DNA of 64,000 nucleotides from Halomonas huangheensis. Lineage in GTDB: Bacteria; Pseudomonadota; Gammaproteobacteria; Pseudomonadales; Halomonadaceae. Below the pieces are notes generated by a model. It saw nothing but the letters and a program-made list of their open reading frames with translations. It was not told the DNA's origin and did no database searches. The translations under genes were made by a program, and so were the position numbers. Numbering within the stretch: the first letter of the stretch is position 1; the number at the start of each line of letters is the position of its first letter. Positions 46,889 to 56,052 of this stretch are shown one piece after another. The stretch covers positions 3,038,001-3,102,000 of the forward strand of contig NZ_CP013106.1 of NCBI RefSeq assembly GCF_001431725.1, read 5' to 3'.

Positions 46889-49074
46889 ACACTGCTTCCC
46901 GTCCACGCACCCTGTTGCTGATCCCGGTCGATGAAGGCGTTGCACTGACATCCAGCGGGCTGGGCCTGATGCGTGGCATCGACTCGCTGGGCTTGCAGGG
47001 CGGCTTCCTGCAGCCGTTCTGCCAGACCACCACCGACGGCCAGGGCGAGCGTTCACGCATCCTGATCGCCAATACGCTGGGCATCGTCTCTCCCGTGCCA
47101 GTGGATCACGATACCCTCGATAAACTTCTCAACCGGGGCGATCGCGACACCCTGCTGGAAATGGCTGTTGAGCGCCATGCCCGGGTGGCCAGCCCTGGCC
47201 AGGGGGAGGAGCCGCCAGCTATCGTGGTGGTTGAAGGCCTCTGTCCCAGTTCCCAGTCAGCCTACGTATTCGAGCTCAACGTTCAGTTGGCCCAGGCACT
47301 GGATGCGCAAGTCGTACTGGTGGCCGATGGTCAAACCGCCAACGCTCGTGAGCTGGCCGAACGCCTGCGCATGCATGCCAATAGCCTCAACGCCTTTGGT
47401 GCCAACCGCGCCTGCGGTGTAATGTTGATGCGCCTGCCGGCATTGAACAGCGACAGTGAGGAAGAAGGGTCTGCTGTGCCCGCACCGTCCAGCGAACAGG
47501 CCTGTAAACTGCGCCAGCAATGGCAGCAACAGTTGCTTGTCGACGGCGGTCTGAAGCTTCCGGTGGTAGCAGCCGTGCCCTGGCATGCTTCACTCAGCGC
47601 ACAGCGCACCCTCGATATTGCCCAGGCGCTGGGTGCAGATATTCTCCATGAAGGTGAGGCCGGCCAACGTCGCGTCACTGGCATCACCCTGGGTGCGCGC
47701 AAGGCCGAGCATCAGCTCCACGCCCTGCGCCCCGGGCGCCTGATCGTCACCCCTGGCGACCGTGATGACACTTTGCTGGCCGCCGCTCTGGCAACCATGA
47801 ACGGCGTCAAGCTCGGTGGCTTGCTGTTGACCCACAACGAGCGGCCCAGCGAACAGTTGATCGATTTCTGCCGTCCGGCGCTGGAATCCGGCCTGCCAGT
47901 GCTCTCGATCGGTGATGACAGCTACTCAGCGGTCAAGCGTCTGGCGGAACTGCCCAATCACATTCCCTGCGATGACCCCGAGCGTGCCGAAGCCGTGGCC
48001 CACTTTATCGATGTGCATCTCGATCGTGAATGGATTGCCCAGTGGGTGCGTGCCGATGCCCTGCGTCGCCTGTCACCGGCGGCCTTCCGTCATCAGCTGG
48101 TGTCGCTGGCCCAGCAGCAGCGCCGTCGCATCGTGCTTCCCGAAGGCAGCGAGCCTCGCACTCTGGAAGCCGCAGTGATCTGCCAGCGCCGCGGTATCGC
48201 CGACTGCGTGCTGCTCGGCAAGCGCCAGGCGATTCTCGATGTCGCAGCAACCCGTGGCCTGGAGCTGCCCGAGGACCTGACGCTGATCGACCCAGACGAA
48301 GCGCGCGGCAACTACATTGCGCCAATGGTCGAGCGTCGTCGTGGCAAGCTCAATGAGCTGACCGCCGAGGCCCAGCTTCAGGATAGCGTGGTGCTCGGCA
48401 CCATGATGCTCGCCGAGGGCGATGTCGATGGTCTGGTTTCCGGCGCGATTCACACCACCGCCAATACCGTGCGTCCGGCGTTCCAGTTGATCAAGACCGC
48501 CCCCGGCTACAACCAGGTGTCATCGATCTTCTTCATGCTGCTGCCGGACCAGGTGCTGGTCTATGGAGACTGCGCCATCAACCCGGACCCCGACGCCGAG
48601 ACACTGGCCGAGATCGCGCTGCAGAGTGCCGCCTCCGCCGAAGCCTTCGGCATCGAGCCCAGGGTGGCAATGATCAGCTATTCCACCGGAGAGTCCGGCA
48701 CCGGCGCCGACGTCGACAAGGTTCGCGAAGCGACGCGTATTGCTCGTGAGCGTGCACCGCATCTGGCCATCGATGGGCCGCTGCAGTATGACGCTGCCGC
48801 CATCGCCAGCGTCGGCCGCCAGAAGGCTCCCGACTCCCCGGTTGCAGGCAGGGCTACGGTGTTCGTGTTCCCCGACCTCAACACCGGCAACACCACCTAC
48901 AAGGCGGTGCAGCGTAGCGCCCGAGTCATCAGCATCGGTCCGATGCTCCAGGGCCTCAACAAGCCGGTCAATGACCTGTCACGTGGCGCTCTGGTCGACG
49001 ATATCGTCTACACCATCGCGCTGACCGCCATTCAGGCCAACCAGCGCGGAGTCTCTGATACCTCGAGCAGCTGA
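46885..49074 (+). CDS. pta: phosphate acetyltransferase
   Basis: It interconverts acetyl-CoA and acetyl phosphate; 729 residues, the long form. The N-terminal part is a P-loop-like dethiobiotin-synthetase domain (TLLLIPVDEGVALTSSGLGL), a DRTGG domain lies in the middle (about 220-330), and the catalytic PTA domain begins near 390 (RRIVLPEGSEPRTLEAAVIC), with MISYSTGESGTGADVDKV near the end. It is coupled to ackA by an ATGA overlap, and a strong terminator follows. Confidence 0.96.
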   Translation: MNTASRPRTLLLIPVDEGVALTSSGLGLMRGIDSLGLQGGFLQPFCQTTTDGQGERSRILIANTLGIVSPVPVDHDTLDKLLNRGDRDTLLEMAVERHARVASPGQGEEPPAIVVVEGLCPSSQSAYVFELNVQLAQALDAQVVLVADGQTANARELAERLRMHANSLNAFGANRACGVMLMRLPALNSDSEEEGSAVPAPSSEQACKLRQQWQQQLLVDGGLKLPVVAAVPWHASLSAQRTLDIAQALGADILHEGEAGQRRVTGITLGARKAEHQLHALRPGRLIVTPGDRDDTLLAAALATMNGVKLGGLLLTHNERPSEQLIDFCRPALESGLPVLSIGDDSYSAVKRLAELPNHIPCDDPERAEAVAHFIDVHLDREWIAQWVRADALRRLSPAAFRHQLVSLAQQQRRRIVLPEGSEPRTLEAAVICQRRGIADCVLLGKRQAILDVAATRGLELPEDLTLIDPDEARGNYIAPMVERRRGKLNELTAEAQLQDSVVLGTMMLAEGDVDGLVSGAIHTTANTVRPAFQLIKTAPGYNQVSSIFFMLLPDQVLVYGDCAINPDPDAETLAEIALQSAASAEAFGIEPRVAMISYSTGESGTGADVDKVREATRIARERAPHLAIDGPLQYDAAAIASVGRQKAPDSPVAGRATVFVFPDLNTGNTTYKAVQRSARVISIGPMLQGLNKPVNDLSRGALVDDIVYTIALTAIQANQRGVSDTSSS

Positions 49075-49094
49075 CGTGCCGAGCGTCTGACCAC

Positions 49095-49140
49095 AGCCAC
49101 CGCCCCGGGATGCTCGCTGATTTCGGGGCGGTGGCTTTAA
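49095..49140 (+). terminator. terminator of ackA-pta
   Basis: A perfect 13-bp stem, AGCCACCGCCCCG (49095-49107) with CGGGGCGGTGGCT (49124-49136), is followed by ttaatctt. Confidence 0.88.
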
Positions 49141-49149
49141 TCTTCCCCG

Positions 49150-49210
49150 CATCCTTGCATCCTTGCATCCTTGCATCCTTGCATCCTTGCATCCTTGCAT
49201 CCTTGCATCC
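49150..49210 (+). repeat. 8-bp perfect tandem repeat, 7.6 copies
   Basis: CATCCTTG is repeated seven times without change from 49150 to 49205, then CATCC. It lies between the pta terminator and the IclR promoter region. Confidence 0.95.
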
Positions 49211-49255
49211 AGAAACTATCGGCCTTCCTCCCCGCACGGCCCCTTGTCGGAAACA

Positions 49256-49292
49256 TCTCACTAAGTGAGACGAATTTGCCGTTTAGTCTCGC
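49256..49292. promoter_or_regulatory. candidate operator of the IclR regulator
   Basis: TCTCACTAAGTGAGA (49256-49270) is a perfect palindrome. It overlaps a wider inverted pair, TGAGACGAAT and the mirrored TTAGTCTCGC (49265-49292). The same TGAGAC/GTCTC halves occur between the GMC and TRAP genes at 56036. Confidence 0.5.
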
Positions 49293-49360
49293 TATGCTCA
49301 GCGGTAGTTAACATTCATCATTCCATGCTCACCTGACCAGCGACTCAGCAGGCTATCGCC

Positions 49361-50140
49361 ATGCCTCACTCAGGGCCTTCGACGCTCCACCATGCCATGC
49401 AGCTCCTCCAGATCACGGCCGCGGGTGGCTACCGTGGTGCCGGTATCGACGACTTCATGGAAGCCACCGAGCTGAGTCGGCCCACCGTCTATCGCTTGCT
49501 CCAGGGGCTCAAGGCCCAGGGCTTCCTGCGCAGCGGGCCAGTACGCGGTCGCTATCTCCTCGGCTATGAACTGCTGGTGCTGGGCGCTCAGGCGGGCAAC
49601 GGCTCCGGACTTCGTGATCTGGCGCGCCCCCGATTGCTGTCGCTGGCGCAGCGCCTTGGTGACAGCTTCTATCTGTTTGCCCGCGACGGTATTCATGCGG
49701 TCTGCCTGGAAGTACAGAACGGAGAGTATCCGGTAGGGAGTTTTGTGCGTGCCACCGGAGGCCGAGTTCCACTCGGGGTTGGCCAGGCGTCGATTGCCTT
49801 GATGGCCTACCTGGAACCCGCCGAACGCCGCACCATCCTGCAGCACGGCCAGGCTCAGCTACAGGCCCGATACCGTATCTCCGCGCAGGATGTAGAGACA
49901 GAGATCGACTTCCTGCACCAGCACGGCTACGCGCGCGGCGCAGAAGGCAGCCAGCTGCCCGAGTATGGCGGTCTGGCGGTGCCGATTCTCGACCACAGTG
50001 GCCATCCGCTGGGGGCACTGAGCTGCTCGATGCTCAAGTCCCGGATGAGTGAAGAGCACGTCGCCGAGGTGCTCCAGGCGATGCATGAAGCCGCCAGGGA
50101 CATGGTCAGGGAAGCTCACAGTCTGCTGTATCTCGAATAG
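49361..50140 (+). CDS. IclR-family transcriptional regulator, first of two
   Basis: A 259-residue regulator. The N-terminal winged helix (about 8-65: AMQLLQITAAGGYRGAGIDD, LSRPTVYRLLQGLKAQGFL) is followed by the GAF-like effector domain (80-250), with SFVRATGGRVPLGVGQASIA and YGGLAVPILDHSGHPLGAL. IclR members usually control a neighbouring catabolic set and answer to a carboxylate or aromatic ligand. It is directly upstream of, and on the same strand as, the FAD oxidoreductase and NhaC-type genes. No strong ribosome site is visible before the ATG. Confidence 0.92.
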   Translation: MPHSGPSTLHHAMQLLQITAAGGYRGAGIDDFMEATELSRPTVYRLLQGLKAQGFLRSGPVRGRYLLGYELLVLGAQAGNGSGLRDLARPRLLSLAQRLGDSFYLFARDGIHAVCLEVQNGEYPVGSFVRATGGRVPLGVGQASIALMAYLEPAERRTILQHGQAQLQARYRISAQDVETEIDFLHQHGYARGAEGSQLPEYGGLAVPILDHSGHPLGALSCSMLKSRMSEEHVAEVLQAMHEAARDMVREAHSLLYLE

Positions 50141-50174
50141 CCTGCTGTACGTTGCATAGCCTGCTGTGCGTTGA
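50137..50174 (+). repeat. 19-bp duplication starting in the IclR stop codon
   Basis: The 19-base segment at 50137-50155 recurs at 50156-50174 with two differences (shared ATAGCCTGCTGT). The TAG stop (50138-50140) is inside the first copy. Confidence 0.8.
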
Positions 50175-50238
50175 ATCGAGGCTTCTCTGTCGAATCGCTG
50201 AATCACAACAATCGTCTCTCAGGAACCGTGCTCCACCC

Positions 50239-51528
50239 ATGACCTCCGCGACTCATCCGCAGCACCAGCGCCCCTGTGGCTGGAACGCTCAACTGCCACC
50301 GCGCCCCGCCCTGCCAGCTGTCACTGGTTGCGAGCAAGCCGATGTGGTGATCATCGGCGCAGGCTTTACCGGTCTTTCGGCCGCGCGACGCTGGCATAGC
50401 GCTCGCCCCGAGGACCGCATTCTGGTACTCGACGCCGATACTGTTGGCGAGGGTAGTCCCGGTCGCAATTCAGGGTTCATGCTCGAGATCGCCCTGGCCA
50501 ATGACGCCTCACCCAGCCAACTCGAACGCATGTCACAGCTCAATGCCCTGAGCCGTGGGACCATGGCCCATCTACGCCAACTGGTGGATGAGCATGGTAT
50601 AGATTGCCAATTGGTACGCGCCGGCACCTATCGCGCGGCGCGCAGTAGCCAGGGCAGAAATGCCCTCGACAGCTATGCCTCCTTTCTACGCAGATCCTTC
50701 CTTACGCACCAATGGCTGAACGAGGAACAACTGCAGGAATGCATCGGCACCCGCTATTACCAACATGGCATCTACTCCCCGGATTGTTCGCTGGTACAGC
50801 CAGCTGCATTGATACGCGGTCTTGCTGATGCTCTACCGCCGAGCATCAGACTTCACGAGAACAGCCCTGCCACCTCTGTTATCGCGGATGGAGCTCAGTG
50901 GGTTGTTACCACGCCAGCGGGAGAAATCCGTAGCCCGCGGGTAATGCTGGCCAACAATGCCTTTTCCAGAGCGCTGGGCGCCGACCGCTCCCGACTGACG
51001 GCCATCTATACCTACGCCGCGGTTACCAACATCCTCGAAGACACCACGCGCCAACGAGTGATACCGCAACAATGGGGGCTATTACCGGCTCATCGGCTGG
51101 GCTGCACTCTGCGCACCACAGCAGATGGCAGGCTGATGATCCGCTCGCGCTACAGCTATGAGCGTGAAGAGGACAACACAAGAGTCGAACAGTCACTACT
51201 CACCAGCCTGCAGCGACGTTATCCCGAATTGGATATCTCGCGTTTCGATGCCATCTGGGGCGGCACGACAGGACTGACCCACAATGGCGCTCCGCTATGG
51301 GGCCAGATCCAACCGGGGCTGTTTGTCTCCGCAGGCTGCAACGGTGGCGGCATCGTCAAGGGCACCTTTCTTGGCGATGCCCTGGCGCGGCTGGCTCTGG
51401 GACAGGAGGTAGAGGATATCGACAGCCTGTTCGGACGTGCCGATTGGATGCCCCCCGAACCGCTCAGGCGCGGCGCCTTCCACCTAATCGCCAGCTGGGA
51501 GCGACAACGCGCCAGCGCAGAGATCTGA
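50239..51528 (+). CDS. FAD-dependent amine/amino acid oxidoreductase (DAO family)
   Basis: A flavoprotein of 429 residues from ATG 50239. The Rossmann motif is VVIIGAGFTGLSAARRW, the ribose-binding acid is in VLDADTVGEG, and the DAO-type GSPGRNSGFM follows. The C-terminal FAD segment is GLFVSAGCNGGGIVKGTFLG. The family oxidises primary or secondary amines such as gamma-glutamylputrescine, glycine, sarcosine or taurine-like compounds. It lacks an HWxxD-type covalent flavin site. It is followed by an NhaC-family carrier on the same strand, which may import the amine substrate. The exact substrate is unknown. Confidence 0.87.
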   Translation: MTSATHPQHQRPCGWNAQLPPRPALPAVTGCEQADVVIIGAGFTGLSAARRWHSARPEDRILVLDADTVGEGSPGRNSGFMLEIALANDASPSQLERMSQLNALSRGTMAHLRQLVDEHGIDCQLVRAGTYRAARSSQGRNALDSYASFLRRSFLTHQWLNEEQLQECIGTRYYQHGIYSPDCSLVQPAALIRGLADALPPSIRLHENSPATSVIADGAQWVVTTPAGEIRSPRVMLANNAFSRALGADRSRLTAIYTYAAVTNILEDTTRQRVIPQQWGLLPAHRLGCTLRTTADGRLMIRSRYSYEREEDNTRVEQSLLTSLQRRYPELDISRFDAIWGGTTGLTHNGAPLWGQIQPGLFVSAGCNGGGIVKGTFLGDALARLALGQEVEDIDSLFGRADWMPPEPLRRGAFHLIASWERQRASAEI

Positions 51529-51552
51529 AGCGCTTCACTGCCATTGTTCCGA

Positions 51553-51576
51553 AGCGATCGCGATACCGCGATCGCT
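51553..51576. repeat. 10-bp perfect hairpin between two cotranscribed genes
   Basis: AGCGATCGCG, loop ATAC, CGCGATCGCT. It is stable but has no T-run, and lies 25 bases past the FAD oxidoreductase stop, so it may be an mRNA stability or partial termination element. Confidence 0.6.
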
Positions 51577-51662
51577 CAAACCGCCCTGTATCAGAACGTC
51601 CACCGCAACCATCCATCACAACAATTCACCACAACCATTCATCACAACAACAAGGACAGCTC

Positions 51663-53069
51663 ATGGAACCCCAAGACCATCTCGGCCTGCTGTCAGTCAT
51701 GCCGGCCGCCATCGCCATAATCCTTGCCTTCGTCACCCGCAATACTGTGTTCTCGCTCGCCGTTGCCTGCTTCGCCGGTGTGCTGGCCATGGGCAGCGGA
51801 CTGATGGGTTTTCCTACCCTGCTCAAGGAAACGCTTGGCACCACCAGCTTCTCCTGGATTCTGCTGCTCGAGCTGTTCATCGGTACCGTCATTGCCTTCT
51901 TCCAGCGCACAGGCGCCATCCAGAACTTCTCCGCCTGGGTCGAGCGCCGCAAGCTATCACGAGTTCGCGTACAGCTCGTCGGCTGGTTCATGGGCATGTT
52001 CGTGTTCTTCAGCGACTACTTCAGCCCGCTGTTTGTCGGCACCACCACTCGCGGCCTCACCGACCGTTACCATGTCTCGCGGGAGAAGCTGGCCTATATC
52101 GCCGATTCCACGTCAGCACCGGTCAGCGTGCTGGTACCGATCACCGGCTGGGCGGTGTTCATCGCTGGTCTGCTGATCGGTATTGGTCCGATCGAGAATG
52201 CCGACCAGGCCATGTCGGTATTCGTGCATGCGATCCCGTTCAATATCTACGCCTGGCTGTCTGTGGCGCTGGTGGGGTTGGTCATCGTAGGTATCGTGCC
52301 GCTGTTCGGCCCGATGAAGAAGGCCGAACGGCGCGCGATTGAGGAAGGCAAGGTACTGCGTGACGGAGCGGACCCATTGATGGGTGAGGAACTGACCGAT
52401 ATCACTCCCTACCCCGGCGTCAAGACCAGCCTACTGGTGAACTTCATCCTGCCGGTGCTGGTGGTGATCAGCATTGCGGTGGGCACCTTCATCGTCATGG
52501 GCTCAGCCAAGACCATGGAAGCTTTCCTCGCTGCCGCTGTGGTATTGGGGGTCTGCATGCGCCTGCAGGGGATTCCGTTCAATGACATCATGAAGACTGC
52601 CACGGCAGGCATGAAGGGCGTGATGCCGGCGATCATCATCCTCGCACTGGCCTACTCGCTGAATCAGTTGTCGAAGGATATGGGCACCGCGGACTATATC
52701 GTTCAGGCCACCGAGGCCTGGCTGACACCGGCGTTACTGCCGGCGCTGACGTTCCTGATCGCTGCGATCATCGCCTTCTCGACAGGAACCTCCTGGGGTA
52801 CTTTCGCCATCATGGTGCCGCTGTCGATGCCGGTCGCCTTCACCTTCAGCGCTGACGAAGTCTCGCTGCTGGTTTATGCCACCCTCGCCGCCGTGGCCGG
52901 AGGCGGAGTATTCGGTGATCACTGCTCACCGCTGTCCGATACTTCGGTATTGGCATCAACCGGCGCGGCCTCGGACCACATCGACCACATCAAGACGCAG
53001 ATTCCCTTCGCACTGCTGACGGCAGTCATCGCCCTGATCAGCTATATCATCATCGGCACCATGCTGTAA
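51663..53069 (+). CDS. NhaC-family Na+/H+ antiporter-like carrier
   Basis: A membrane protein of 468 residues with about 11-12 hydrophobic segments; ATG 51663 has AAGGAC upstream. Family features are FVFFSDYFSPLFVGTTTRGL, a stretch resembling the NhaC substrate site, LIAAIIAFSTGTSWGTFAIM, and GGGVFGDHCSPLSDTSVLAS. NhaC members include Na+/H+ antiporters and sodium-coupled exchangers of amino acids and organic acids. Cotranscription with an amine oxidase-like gene favours a substrate or product exchanger rather than simple pH control. Confidence 0.9.
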   Translation: MEPQDHLGLLSVMPAAIAIILAFVTRNTVFSLAVACFAGVLAMGSGLMGFPTLLKETLGTTSFSWILLLELFIGTVIAFFQRTGAIQNFSAWVERRKLSRVRVQLVGWFMGMFVFFSDYFSPLFVGTTTRGLTDRYHVSREKLAYIADSTSAPVSVLVPITGWAVFIAGLLIGIGPIENADQAMSVFVHAIPFNIYAWLSVALVGLVIVGIVPLFGPMKKAERRAIEEGKVLRDGADPLMGEELTDITPYPGVKTSLLVNFILPVLVVISIAVGTFIVMGSAKTMEAFLAAAVVLGVCMRLQGIPFNDIMKTATAGMKGVMPAIIILALAYSLNQLSKDMGTADYIVQATEAWLTPALLPALTFLIAAIIAFSTGTSWGTFAIMVPLSMPVAFTFSADEVSLLVYATLAAVAGGGVFGDHCSPLSDTSVLASTGAASDHIDHIKTQIPFALLTAVIALISYIIIGTML

Positions 53070-53087
53070 TAGATCGGCCTTCAGAAG

Positions 53088-53127
53088 CGACGACTCCATG
53101 GTCATAGCAAGCCATGGAGCCGTCGTC
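53088..53127. terminator. hairpin between convergent genes
   Basis: The arms are GCGACGACTCCATGG (to 53101) and CCATGGAGCCGTCGTC (from 53112), nearly fully paired over about 14 bp. It may serve both the NhaC-type gene and the sulfate exporter-family gene. Confidence 0.65.
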
Positions 53128-53141
53128 CTGTCGATATCGCA

Positions 53142-54203
53142 TTACCAGTCGGCAATACCGGTATACAGACACACCAGCACTACGCCCAACAGGAACAAGG
53201 TTTCCGCGACCATCAGAATCACCGGCTTCCAACCGACAACCGCCAGTTTCTGAAACGAGGTCTTGATGCCCAGTGCGGCAATGGCCGTGACCAGACACCA
53301 GCGCGACAGGTCGGTCATCGCCTCGCTCATCACGATCGGAATGACACCGAGACTATTGATCAGCACCAGTACCACGAAGGCGACCAGAAAACCGGGGAAC
53401 ATCGGCACCTTGCCGCCTTCCCCTGCTTTACGAGAGCGCCGGAACAGCAACATGAATACCATCACCGCGGGAACCAACATCGCCACTCGCAGCAATTTGA
53501 CGAAAGTCGAGACATCCCCGGTGTCATCGGAAATCATATACCCCGCTCCGACCACCTGAGCGACATCGTGGATGGTGCCGCCCAGAAAGATGCCGGCATC
53601 GGTATTCGACAATCCCAGAGCGCCAACCAGCAGCGGGTACAGCACCATCGCCGCCGTCGATAGTGTTGTCACACCAACAACAGTGAGGATGGTATTGCGT
53701 TCGGCCTCCTCATTGCGTGGCATCACTGCGGACAACGCCATGGCCGCTGAAGCACCGCAGATCGCCACCGATCCCCCGGTCAGCAGGCCAAGATCACGGG
53801 GTAATCCCATCAATCTCGCCATCACGGTGCCAGCGACGATCGTCAACACCACTCCCGCCACCACTGTCAGCACCGGTCCGATGCCCAGCGCCGCGACCTG
53901 TTCCAGGGTGATCCTGACACCCAGCAGAGCCACGCCCAGCCGCAGGATGGTACGCGCCGCGAACTCAATGCCCGCCAGACATGGCCCCTGCTCACTGAGA
54001 AAATGCAGCGACATGCCAAACAGCAGCGCATAAAGCAGCGTGGGGCCGCCATAATGGTCGGCGATGAAGGTCGTCGCCAGTGCGATGGTGATGCAGATCA
54101 GTACCCCCGGCATGCGTCGACGCGCGGGTTCGATGCTCCTGCGCCAGCCGCTGGCCGCATGGTTATGGGAATCGCTCATGACGGGTGTCTCGTGATGCTG
54201 CAT
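53142..54203 (-). CDS. putative sulfate exporter family transporter (YeiH/SuyZ, UPF0324)
   Basis: A membrane protein of 353 residues with about ten hydrophobic segments. The ATG at 54203 is supported by AGGAGG nine bases upstream. Family blocks are TILRLGVALLGVRITLEQVA, GGSVAICGASAAMALSAV, FLGGTIHDVAQVVGAGYMIS and AALGIKTSFQKLAVVGWKPV. The family includes SuyZ, proposed to export sulfite or sulfate during sulfonate breakdown, and YeiH of unknown role. It lies beside the GMC dehydrogenase gene on the same strand, a context that would fit a sulfonate pathway, though the family is also found elsewhere. Confidence 0.88.
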   Translation of the reverse strand: MQHHETPVMSDSHNHAASGWRRSIEPARRRMPGVLICITIALATTFIADHYGGPTLLYALLFGMSLHFLSEQGPCLAGIEFAARTILRLGVALLGVRITLEQVAALGIGPVLTVVAGVVLTIVAGTVMARLMGLPRDLGLLTGGSVAICGASAAMALSAVMPRNEEAERNTILTVVGVTTLSTAAMVLYPLLVGALGLSNTDAGIFLGGTIHDVAQVVGAGYMISDDTGDVSTFVKLLRVAMLVPAVMVFMLLFRRSRKAGEGGKVPMFPGFLVAFVVLVLINSLGVIPIVMSEAMTDLSRWCLVTAIAALGIKTSFQKLAVVGWKPVILMVAETLFLLGVVLVCLYTGIADW

Positions 54204-54354
54204 GCCTGGAGTCCTCCTGTCCGAATACCACCTCCGCGCTCGGGCCTGGCGGTCGCAGTTTGGTGGCGAAGGTGGTGCGCCTGTCTGGCGCTGGCCTGAT
54301 CATGATCCTGCGCCATCCTCACGACATCGATTAGGACCAGTTCCCGGTCAGACA

Positions 54355-56019
54355 TCAGGCCAGAGCAGCCTGGCCGTTCCATTCATCACCACGTGCCTGC
54401 TTGATCAGGTCGGCGGCCTTCTCGGCAATCATGATGGTTGGCGCATTGGTGTTGCCCGACACGATCGTCGGCATGATCGAGGCATCGACTACCCGCAAGC
54501 CGTCGAGACCGTGCACACGAAGCTGATCATCGACCACAGCCCTGGCATCCTTCCCCATACGACAGGTACTGGTCGGGTGATAGATGGTCTGGCTGTACTG
54601 ACGCGCAGCCTCCAGCAACTGCTCGTCACTCTGCCAGGCGGCGCCCGGAACGTACTCTTCAGTAATCACTTCGGCCAGAGGTTGCTGGGCGGCAATGCGG
54701 CGCGCCAACTTGATGGCATCAATGGCCACGCGGCAATCCTCCTCGGTGCTCAGATAACCAGGCTGAATCAGCGGGTATACCGAGGCGTCGGGACTGACGA
54801 TACGAATGCTTCCGCGGCTGCTGGGCCGCAACTGGCATACCGATGAGGTGAAGGCAGAAAACGGGTGAACACCTTCGGCAGGCTTGTCTGCCGATAGCGG
54901 CTGCATGTGAAACTGAATATCCGGACGCTCGAGTTGGGGTTGCGAGCGTGTGAAGACGTATACCTGACTGGCCGCCAGGGTCAGTGGTCCGGTACGCGTG
55001 AGCAGATACTGTGTGCCCACCGCAAGTCTCTTCAGCGGATGGCGCACTTCATCATTGAGAGTGCGACAACGCGTCTTGAATACCAGCCGAATCTGCAGGT
55101 GATCCTGTAGATTCTGGCCAACACCCGGAAGCTCGTGCTGACACTCCACTCCAACACTGTTCAGGTGTTGTCGCTCACCGATGCCGGAGCATTGCAGGAT
55201 CTGGGGCGAACCGATCGCACCGCTCGACAGCAGGACCTCGCGCCGAGCATGTACCTGATGCAGCTCGCCGCCCTGACGATATTCGACACCGACCACTCGC
55301 TTGCCACGTAGCAGCAGACGTTGGCAGTGCGCTCGCTTGATCAGCGTCAGGTTGGGCCGAGACAGTGCGGGTCGCAGGAAGGCCTTGGCCGTGGAGCAGC
55401 GGAAACCTTTCCACGAGGTCTGCTGGAAATACCCTACGCCTTCCTGGTGTGCACCGTTGACGTCAGGATTCTCGGGTATGCCTGCCGCCCTGGCGGCATT
55501 GATGAAGCGCTCGGCAATCTCACGACGCAGACGTAGATCCGAGACCTTGAGTGGGCCGTCAACGCCATGGAAATCGTCCGCACCGCGCTCCTGGCACTCG
55601 GACTTCATGAAATACGGCAGCACCGAGGCATAATCCCAGCCCTGATTACCGGCTGCCGCCCAGCCGTCGTAATCCTCCTTTTGACCACGGATATACAGCA
55701 GCCCATTGAGCGAGCTTGAACCACCCAGCACCTTGCCCCGCGGCCACTGCAACTGGCGACCGTTGAGACCGGGGTCAGGCTCGGTGAGATAACACCAGTC
55801 AGTCGCCGGGTTGTGCATGGTCTTGAAGTAGCCGACGGGCACATGAATCCAGGGGTTCCAGTCCGCGCCCCCCGCTTCGAGCAACAACACCGAGACATCA
55901 GCATCCTCACTCAGGCGGTTGGCCAGCACACAGCCCGCCGACCCCGCTCCCACGATCACGTAGTCAAAACCAGCGCTTGTTGCGTGCCCAGTGCTTGTTG
56001 TTGGTCTTGTCGTCGCCAT
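54355..56019 (-). CDS. GMC-family oxidoreductase (choline dehydrogenase-like)
   Basis: An FAD alcohol dehydrogenase of 554 residues. The FAD motif is YVIVGAGSAGCVLANRLSED with LLLEAGG, followed by GKVLGGSSSLNGLLYIRG. The active-site His is in YHPTSTCRMGK, and the C-terminal GNTNAPTIMIAEKAADLI gives the second catalytic Asn. The group includes BetA (choline), AlkJ (alkanols), polyethylene-glycol dehydrogenase and the isethionate dehydrogenase IseJ; bet genes are absent here. The ATG has no visible ribosome site and follows an AT-rich leader. It is divergent from a TRAP transporter, the likely uptake system for its alcohol substrate, with a TGAGAC palindrome between. Confidence 0.9.
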   Translation of the reverse strand: MATTRPTTSTGHATSAGFDYVIVGAGSAGCVLANRLSEDADVSVLLLEAGGADWNPWIHVPVGYFKTMHNPATDWCYLTEPDPGLNGRQLQWPRGKVLGGSSSLNGLLYIRGQKEDYDGWAAAGNQGWDYASVLPYFMKSECQERGADDFHGVDGPLKVSDLRLRREIAERFINAARAAGIPENPDVNGAHQEGVGYFQQTSWKGFRCSTAKAFLRPALSRPNLTLIKRAHCQRLLLRGKRVVGVEYRQGGELHQVHARREVLLSSGAIGSPQILQCSGIGERQHLNSVGVECQHELPGVGQNLQDHLQIRLVFKTRCRTLNDEVRHPLKRLAVGTQYLLTRTGPLTLAASQVYVFTRSQPQLERPDIQFHMQPLSADKPAEGVHPFSAFTSSVCQLRPSSRGSIRIVSPDASVYPLIQPGYLSTEEDCRVAIDAIKLARRIAAQQPLAEVITEEYVPGAAWQSDEQLLEAARQYSQTIYHPTSTCRMGKDARAVVDDQLRVHGLDGLRVVDASIMPTIVSGNTNAPTIMIAEKAADLIKQARGDEWNGQAALA

Positions 56020-56035
56020 ATGATAACCATAAAAA

Positions 56036-56052
56036 TGAGACTATTTGTCTCA
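56036..56052. promoter_or_regulatory. candidate operator between the GMC and TRAP genes
   Basis: TGAGACTATTTGTCTCA has perfect 6-bp inverted arms and lies 17 bases before the GMC start. A related half-site, GAGACAAAT, follows at 56089-56097. The arms match those before the IclR gene at 49265. Confidence 0.55.

Noticed and set aside
49150..49210. CRISPR array
   Set aside because: The 8-bp units are directly adjacent with no spacers; it is a simple tandem repeat.
54355..56019. Firm assignment as choline dehydrogenase BetA
   Set aside because: No betB, betI or choline carrier is adjacent; the divergent TRAP importer points to another substrate, so only the GMC family is claimed.
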